NCBI RefSeq assembly: GCF_007004135.1
Contig: NZ_VJMG01000056.1
Coordinates: 1 to 55,484, forward strand
Direction: 5' to 3'
Source of the DNA: Affinirhizobium straminoryzae
GTDB taxonomy: Bacteria; Pseudomonadota; Alphaproteobacteria; Rhizobiales; Rhizobiaceae
Length of the DNA stretch: 55,484 nucleotides
Below are positions 50,780-55,484 of the stretch, piece by piece (position 1 is the stretch's first letter; the number at the start of each line of letters is the position of its first letter). A program made the position numbers and the translations under genes. Under the pieces are notes generated by a model. The model was not told the origin of the DNA, searched no databases, and was given only the letters and a program-made list of their open reading frames with translations.

Positions 50780-51193
50780 ATGTTTTCGATCGGCGAAGTG
50801 TCCCGTCGCACCGGCGTGAAGGTGCCGACCATCCGTTACTACGAACAGATGGGCCTGATGACGCCGTCCGAACGCTCGGAGGGCAACCAGCGCCGCTATG
50901 GGCGCGGCGACGTGGAGCGGCTGACCTTCATCCGCCATGCCCGCGATCTCGGTTTCGAGATCGACCGCATCCGTGAACTTCTGGCCCTCAGCCAGCATCC
51001 GGACGCGCCCTGCGAAGGAGCCGACCGGATTGCCGGCGCGCATCTGACCGAGGTGCGCCAGAAGATCGAACAGCTGAAGCGGCTGGAGGCGGAACTGGAA
51101 CGCATCGTCTCCCATTGCGGCGGCCACACTGTGGAGGATTGCTATGTGATCCGGGCGCTCTCCGACCACGGATTGTGTGAACACGAGCATTGA
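50780..51193 (+). CDS. MerR-family metal regulator, CadR/ZntR-like
   Basis: A 137-residue activator: winged helix (FSIGEVSRRTGVKVPTIRYYEQMG), dimer helix, and metal site with C78 (APCEGAD), C113 and C121 (HCGGHTVEDC), plus C133 and a His-rich end (CEHEH). This spacing matches Zn/Cd/Pb sensors such as CadR and ZntR. Start ATG 50780 (MFSIGEV). It is divergent from dmeRF, but no efflux pump of its own follows, so its target lies elsewhere or is dmeRF. Confidence 0.85.
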   Translation: MFSIGEVSRRTGVKVPTIRYYEQMGLMTPSERSEGNQRRYGRGDVERLTFIRHARDLGFEIDRIRELLALSQHPDAPCEGADRIAGAHLTEVRQKIEQLKRLEAELERIVSHCGGHTVEDCYVIRALSDHGLCEHEH

Positions 51194-51510
51194 AGCGGCT
51201 ATTCGTCCGCCACATCGCCCCGATAAAGCGCCTCGTAGTCGCGGCAGCCTGGCCTCGAGGAGGCCGCCTTGTTGGCGCAAGCCAATGATACCAGCCTCAG
51301 TCCCGCAGGTCATACACCCCTTGACACCTGGAGAAATCGGGCGCATGCATGAGGAATGATGATCGAATGCGCACCCATTGCTGCTACGTATTTTTGGGCC
51401 TACCGGTAACGGGCGGCTCGACAGATCACAATGTCAACAAGCCGCCGTCAGGCGGCTTTGTTGTTAGAAGACGGCACCTGACGGCACGAGAAAACCAGAG
51501 GATGCCGCAA
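51194..51510. other. Intergenic region upstream of GNAT gene
   Basis: About 315 bases between the MerR-like and GNAT genes, holding the hairpin at 51436-51465. No gene is supported in the remainder. Confidence 0.35.
51436..51465 (+). terminator. Terminator-like hairpin
   Basis: GCCGCC (51441-51446) and GGCGGC (51451-51456) form a six-base stem, loop GTCA, flanked by AACAA and TTTGTTGTT, giving a T-rich tail. It would end the MerR-like gene's transcript. Confidence 0.6.
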
Positions 51511-51999
51511 ATGCCCGAAGATACCGAAATCTCCCTTCTCCGCCCGGCCGTGGTGAATATCCGCGTGGCCAAACCGCGCGACCTGCCGGAACTCAACGAG
51601 ATGATCGCCCTGCTTGCCGCCCATCACGGCGATGCGTCCGCCATGACGCCGGAAAAGCTGGAGCGCGATCTGTTCGGCCCCATGCCATGGATCCAGGCGC
51701 TGGTGGCCGACGGCGGTGAGGGCCTGATGGGTTACGCCATTCTGGTGCCGCTCTACAGGGCGCAGGAGGGCAAGCGCGGCATGGACCTGCACCATCTCTT
51801 CGTGCGCGACGGCCATCGCGGCCACGGCATCGGCCAGCATCTGGTGGCGCGCGCCCGCGACTGTGCCCGCGCCCAGGGCTGTGACTTCCTCTCGGTCTCC
51901 GCCGCCACAGGCAATTTCGCCGCCCACCGTTTCTACGAGCAGATGGACTTCACCGCCCGCCCCGTCACCGGCATGCGCTTCCTGCAGCCGCTGGCCTGA
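51511..51999 (+). CDS. GNAT-family acetyltransferase
   Basis: A 162-residue enzyme with the acetyl-CoA loop FVRDGHRGHGIGQHLVARARD and a conserved FYEQMDF tail. It acetylates an unknown amine. ATG 51511 (MPEDTE) has AGAGG nine bases upstream; ATG 51502 is also possible. Confidence 0.85.
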   Translation: MPEDTEISLLRPAVVNIRVAKPRDLPELNEMIALLAAHHGDASAMTPEKLERDLFGPMPWIQALVADGGEGLMGYAILVPLYRAQEGKRGMDLHHLFVRDGHRGHGIGQHLVARARDCARAQGCDFLSVSAATGNFAAHRFYEQMDFTARPVTGMRFLQPLA

Positions 52000-52095
52000 C
52001 CGGCAGGGATGCGGGACAAGTCCCGCCTCCGCCAGCAGAGACCGGGGCGACCGTGCCCCGGACGCAAAAAGCCATGACGCATGGGAGAACCAGGT

Positions 52096-52659
52096 ATGAC
52101 CCGCATCGCCATTGCCCTGACGCCCGATTACGCCGATTGGGAGATCGCGCTTCTGACCGCCGTCGCCCGCAGCTTTCTCGACGTCGAAATCGTATTCGCC
52201 TCGCCGGACGGCGCTTTGGTCACCTCCATGGGCGGGTTGCGGGTGATGCCGGATTGCGCCTATGCCGGGCTCGATCCCGAACGCTTCGAGGCGCTGGTAA
52301 TCCCGGGCGGCATGAGTTGGGAGAAAGGCACCGCACCCGATCTCGCCCCGCTCGTCCACGCGTTTCGCAACCGACGGAAGCTGGTCGCCGGCATCTGCGC
52401 TGCCGCGAGCGCGCTCGCCGGCACCGGGATCCTGAACGACGTTGCCCATACAGGCAATGCGCTTTTAGCCCACCAGGCGGTGCCGGGCTATGCCGGAAGC
52501 GCGCTTTACCGCGACCAGCCACGGGCAGTGTCCGAGGATGGCGTCGTGACGGCCCCCGGCACCGCGCCCTTCACGTTTACGGTGGAGATCCTGAAGGCGC
52601 TGGACCTGTGGACGCCGGAGGCGGAAGCGGAGATGGCAGGCTTTGGGCGTGAATTCTGA
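52096..52659 (+). CDS. DJ-1/PfpI-family protein
   Basis: A 187-residue class I glutamine amidotransferase-like protein with nucleophile Cys in VAGICAAASALA, and the opening MTRIAIALTPDYADWEIALL. Family members act as glyoxalase III, deglycases or peptidases; which one is unclear. Start ATG 52096 has GGAG eight bases upstream; ATG 52081 is the other option. Confidence 0.85.
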   Translation: MTRIAIALTPDYADWEIALLTAVARSFLDVEIVFASPDGALVTSMGGLRVMPDCAYAGLDPERFEALVIPGGMSWEKGTAPDLAPLVHAFRNRRKLVAGICAAASALAGTGILNDVAHTGNALLAHQAVPGYAGSALYRDQPRAVSEDGVVTAPGTAPFTFTVEILKALDLWTPEAEAEMAGFGREF

Positions 52660-52733
52660 CAGGGCCGGCCGCTCTGGCCTGCCATGCATCACGAGACATC
52701 TGCCACGGGCAGAGACCACGACGAAGGCCGCGC

Positions 52734-53648
52734 TCAACGCGCCGGCACGGCCTTCAGATAGGCGGCAATCGCCTGCAGATCGCTCTTCGGCAGGTGGGCG
52801 ATATTCTTCTGCACCTCGACCATGGAACCGCCGACACTGTCGAAATCAGGCGTGAAGCCTGTTTCGAGATAGGCAACGATCTCATCCTGGCTCCATTTGC
52901 CGATCGTTTGCGACCCGGGGGTGATGTCGGGAATGCGGCCTTCGCCTTCCGGGTTCGGACCGCCGGCCAGCCACTGGCCGGCCTGGAAACCGCCGAGAAC
53001 ATTGCGCGGTGTGTGGCATTCGCCGCAATGGCCGGGGCCTTCCACCAGATACTGCCCGCGCTTCACGTCCGCGCTGGCATTGCCCAGTTCGATGCGCGGC
53101 GCATCCGAGAAATAGATGAGCTTCCAGCCGCCCACGGCGATGCGCAGGTTGAAGGGGAAGTTCAGTTCATGGGCCGGCGCCACATTGGCGCTTGCCGGCA
53201 GGCTTTTCAGATAGCCGAAGAGGTCGTTGACGTCCTCGCGCGTCATGCGGGCATAGGAGCCGTAGGGAAAGGACGGATAGAGATGTTCGCCCGAAGGCCC
53301 GACGCCCCGCGTCATCGCATCACCAAATTGCGCGAGCGTCCAGCCGCCGATGCCGGCCTTCGGATCGGAGGAGATGTTCGGCACGTGGAAGGTGCCGAAT
53401 GCCGTGGGCAGCGCGCGACCGCCGGACAGCACCTTCAGGTCCTCGCCTTCGGCGCCCTTGGCCGCATGGCAGCTGGCGCAGCCGCCCGCCCAGAACAGCT
53501 GTTCGCCATGCGCAAGATCCGGCCCGGCAAGGCCCGTCCAATAGGAGGCCGGATGCGGATCGGGCCTTGTCAGCGCATAGGCGACACCGGCACCAACCAC
53601 GGCGGCCGCCAAGCCGGCAAGCGCCAATTTGCTCCAGATCGAGGCCAT
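52734..53648 (-). CDS. Membrane-anchored diheme cytochrome c
   Basis: A 304-residue periplasmic protein with an N-terminal membrane anchor (LALAGLAAAVVGAGVAYAL). Two heme c sites, CASCH at 57-61 and CGECH at 208-212, sit in two cytochrome c domains, a pattern of gluconate/alcohol-dehydrogenase-type cytochrome subunits and other electron carriers. Start ATG 53648. The cytochrome c' gene is 85 bases upstream on the same strand, so they likely form one operon. Confidence 0.87.
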   Translation of the reverse strand: MASIWSKLALAGLAAAVVGAGVAYALTRPDPHPASYWTGLAGPDLAHGEQLFWAGGCASCHAAKGAEGEDLKVLSGGRALPTAFGTFHVPNISSDPKAGIGGWTLAQFGDAMTRGVGPSGEHLYPSFPYGSYARMTREDVNDLFGYLKSLPASANVAPAHELNFPFNLRIAVGGWKLIYFSDAPRIELGNASADVKRGQYLVEGPGHCGECHTPRNVLGGFQAGQWLAGGPNPEGEGRIPDITPGSQTIGKWSQDEIVAYLETGFTPDFDSVGGSMVEVQKNIAHLPKSDLQAIAAYLKAVPAR

Positions 53649-53733
53649 GCCCTTCCCCCTTCGGTCAGGTCAGAAAATAGAAAAAGCCGCCGCCGGGGCA
53701 GGCCCGGCAGCGGTGCATCCGCTCGCAGGCGTC

Positions 53734-54177
53734 TCAGCGCTTCAGGCGATAGGCCTGGTGGCAGACGCCGCATTCCGCGCCCAGCGTCTGCACGGCCTGG
53801 CCGACACCGGCCTGATCCGTCGGCATGGACGCGAGAATGGTCTGCGCATCCGAGGAGAGCTTTTCGGCCTTGGCCTTGAAATCTGCCGTGTTCTGCCAGA
53901 TGGCCGGGGCAGCTTCCGTATCGTTGCCGGTTTCGGAACCGGCCGGGAAGTGGTTGGGGAAATCCTTGGCGGATTCGGCAATCGTGGAGAGCGAGGTCTT
54001 CACGGTGGCGGCGTCATAGGGCTTCTGGCCCTTGGCAATCGCACCGAGAGCACCCATGGAGCCGCCGATCTTCTTCATCAGCCCCTGACGGACCACCTGC
54101 GGCGCGTCCGCGGCATAGACGGCGCCAACACCAAGACAGAGCGCCAGAATGCCTGTCGTCACCAGTTTGAATTTCAT
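53734..54177 (-). CDS. Cytochrome c' (periplasmic)
   Basis: A 147-residue precursor: signal peptide 1-22 (MKFKLVTTGILALCLGVGAV, then YA), a four-helix bundle, and a C-terminal CGVCH heme site (C136, C139, H140). Cytochromes c' bind NO and are linked to denitrification and NO tolerance. Start ATG 54177 preferred. First gene of the pair with the diheme cytochrome. Confidence 0.9.
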   Translation of the reverse strand: MKFKLVTTGILALCLGVGAVYAADAPQVVRQGLMKKIGGSMGALGAIAKGQKPYDAATVKTSLSTIAESAKDFPNHFPAGSETGNDTEAAPAIWQNTADFKAKAEKLSSDAQTILASMPTDQAGVGQAVQTLGAECGVCHQAYRLKR

Positions 54178-54366
54178 GGATGGTCTCCCCTTCTGTCGGT
54201 GCCGGACCCACCCCGGCATTCCTGCGACGCATCATGATGGCATGGCATGCATTTGATTTACATGACGTTTAAGCAGAGACACACAGATGTGATTGGCAAA
54301 CGGAAGCAACGTGCCCTGGGTCATGCCAGGCATGGCCGCGACAGGGGTGGCACCGGCGAAGACCGC

Positions 54367-55206
54367 TCAACGCGTCAGGACGCGGCTTTCCTCGCGGCCG
54401 AAGCCGGTCACCTCGAGGCGATCCTCATAAAGCGCGATCGTCGAAAAGGCGTTCTGCTGCGCCGTATCCACCATGCCCTTCAGATTGAGGAACCAGCAGT
54501 GTCCGGCCCGTGAAACGCCGCCGGCATGATAATGGCCACAGAGATAGGCAATCACGTGCGGCTGGGACGAAAAGAGATCGGCCAGCGCCTCGGCATCCCA
54601 AAGCGCATGGTCGCTGTGGGGATAAAGCGGGAAATGGCCCATGGCGATCACCCGCTGGCCAAGCGCGCGCGCCGCCTCCAGCTGGCCGGCGATCCAGGCG
54701 AACTGGCGCTCTGAAATGCCGGCATTCCAGTCCATGGCATTGACGGCGCCCCTCGCCTTCAATGCCTCCAGCCGGGCCGTGGCCGCCTGATGGGCCGGCG
54801 AGCCGGGGACGGTGGCAAACAGGCTTTCCTCGCAGCCGTCAATCACCACCAAGCGGATGCCGTTGCGCACGAAGCTGTAATAGGGCGCCGGCATGCCGAG
54901 CCGCATGTGAACCCGGCCGAGGTGTTCGGCATCCACCAGGAAATCATGATTGCCGGGCAAAAACAGGCATTCGTGGCGCGAGCGCCGGTAGATGGCAAGC
55001 GGCGCCTCGAAATGCTCTGCTTCGCGATCGATGAGATCGCCGAGCGTCATGATGAAGGAAAGATCCTCGCCCTCGAAGGTCCCGATCGCCTCGGCGAGCT
55101 TGCCGAGACTGGCCCGGAAATGGCGGTCGAGCACGGGGTTCGGATCGAGATCGGCATATTGGGGATCGGCAATGAGACCGAAGCGGAGAAGCGGCTGGTT
55201 TGGCAT
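54367..55206 (-). CDS. Calcineurin-like metallophosphoesterase
   Basis: A 279-residue enzyme with the full metal set: LIADPQYAD, GDLID, LPGNHD, MGHFPLY and CGHYHAGG. It resembles ADP-ribose/CDP-alcohol diphosphatase-type phosphoesterases (Mn-dependent). Start ATG 55206. No signal peptide. Substrate not certain. Confidence 0.87.
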   Translation of the reverse strand: MPNQPLLRFGLIADPQYADLDPNPVLDRHFRASLGKLAEAIGTFEGEDLSFIMTLGDLIDREAEHFEAPLAIYRRSRHECLFLPGNHDFLVDAEHLGRVHMRLGMPAPYYSFVRNGIRLVVIDGCEESLFATVPGSPAHQAATARLEALKARGAVNAMDWNAGISERQFAWIAGQLEAARALGQRVIAMGHFPLYPHSDHALWDAEALADLFSSQPHVIAYLCGHYHAGGVSRAGHCWFLNLKGMVDTAQQNAFSTIALYEDRLEVTGFGREESRVLTR

Positions 55207-55342
55207 GCGGTCGCATTAGCGGTCTGGCGTGACACGGTTGTGACAGGAACCCTGCAAGAGACCTCGCAGGTGGCGCGTGCCTTTGCCCATTGACCGCGCC
55301 GCCCCTGCGGCTTAACCGCCGTGCCCTGATCGGAGACGCCCC

Positions 55343-55484
55343 ATGAAAGAGATGACGCAACCCCTTCCCGCCGCAGAGGCGATCGATCTTCGCCCCGTGC
55401 TGCGCAGCGACGCCGCCGATCTGCTGGCCGCCAATGTGCAAAGCCTCTGGCATCACCCAGGGGCGGTGATGCCAGAGGCTTTGC
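55343..55484 (+). CDS. Start of a GNAT-like acetyltransferase gene (truncated by window end)
   Basis: ATG 55343 with GGAG seven bases upstream opens a frame whose first part (IDLRPVLRSDAADLLAANVQS) resembles RimJ/RimL-type acetyltransferases. Only 47 codons are present. The last 47 bases form an inverted repeat, so the end of the frame may not be genuine sequence. Confidence 0.55.
   Translation, partial: MKEMTQPLPAAEAIDLRPVLRSDAADLLAANVQSLWHHPGAVMPEAL
55438..55484. repeat. Perfect inverted repeat at the end of the window
   Basis: The 20 bases at 55438-55457 are the exact reverse complement of 55465-55484, with a seven-base loop. It reaches the last base, so it may be a snap-back artefact at a contig end rather than a biological feature. 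Confidence 0.7.

Noticed and set aside
1..55484. tRNA, rRNA, CRISPR array or insertion sequence
   Set aside because: Scanned by eye for cloverleaf T-arms, regularly spaced repeats and transposase motifs; none found. A tRNAscan and CRISPR finder run would settle it.

Overview
The window looks like chromosomal DNA of a GC-rich alphaproteobacterium of the Rhizobiaceae (Rhizobium/Agrobacterium/Shinella-like). Supporting signs are a MucR/Ros zinc-finger regulator, an Omp25/RopB-type outer-membrane barrel, a seven-gene Mrp/Pha antiporter operon, DUF930, DUF2336 and DUF6456 proteins, a CtrA-type box, a RIME-like mosaic repeat, a GTA-like head module and a dmeRF pair. No rRNA, tRNA, CRISPR array or insertion sequence was recognised. 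Species cannot be named from the sequence alone.

Layout. 1-4117: part of a phage/gene-transfer-agent head module on the minus strand (candidate small terminase, large terminase, portal cut by the window edge), with a GH19 endolysin and a tiny opposite-strand ORF between terminase and portal. 4356-6068: a two-domain glycosyltransferase (OCH1-like plus Anp1-like). 6271-9083: GFA-family protein, SelO AMPylase, outer-membrane barrel. 9160-12459: copper module copA-cueR-copZ with a diagnostic 19-bp-spacer promoter. 12678-13448: membrane-anchored methyltransferase. 13472-15984: an AT-richer island with a reverse transcriptase, a possible small upstream ORF, a G-run cluster and a RIME-like repeat; this is the strongest candidate for an undescribed system. 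16017-19547: SDR epimerase, EamA exporter and divergent MocR regulator with a shared operator. 19825-23870: cysteine-cluster protein, PBP1A, DUF1214 and DUF1254 proteins. 23922-28609: small rhizobial protein, DUF2336, SufE, DUF6456 and DnaA-domain-IV-like pair, MucR. 29027-34934: mrp/pha operon. 35124-45885: MsrB, EamA, sulfotransferase-like, GNAT, PAQR/hemolysin III, UspA plus DksA-like pair, extradiol dioxygenase-like, AI-2E transporter, DUF930, two tiny membrane proteins, oligopeptidase B. 46301-48861: 7TM-PAS-GGDEF cyclase, CtrA-box small gene, small secreted protein. 48965-51193: dmeRF metal efflux with a divergent CadR/ZntR-like MerR gene. 51511-55484: GNAT, DJ-1/PfpI, diheme cytochrome c, cytochrome c', metallophosphoesterase and a truncated GNAT-like ORF ending in a perfect inverted repeat that may be an assembly artefact.

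How the genes work together. Most of the window is housekeeping and envelope or stress physiology: copper and cobalt/nickel homeostasis, Na+/H+ antiport, peptidoglycan synthesis, methionine sulfoxide repair, c-di-GMP signalling and regulators. The GTA-like module and the reverse-transcriptase island are the accessory parts. The reverse transcriptase has a complete catalytic core and no mobile-element partner (no group II intron maturase domain, integrase or transposase), which fits the anti-phage DRT/UG-Abi type of role; this is inference.
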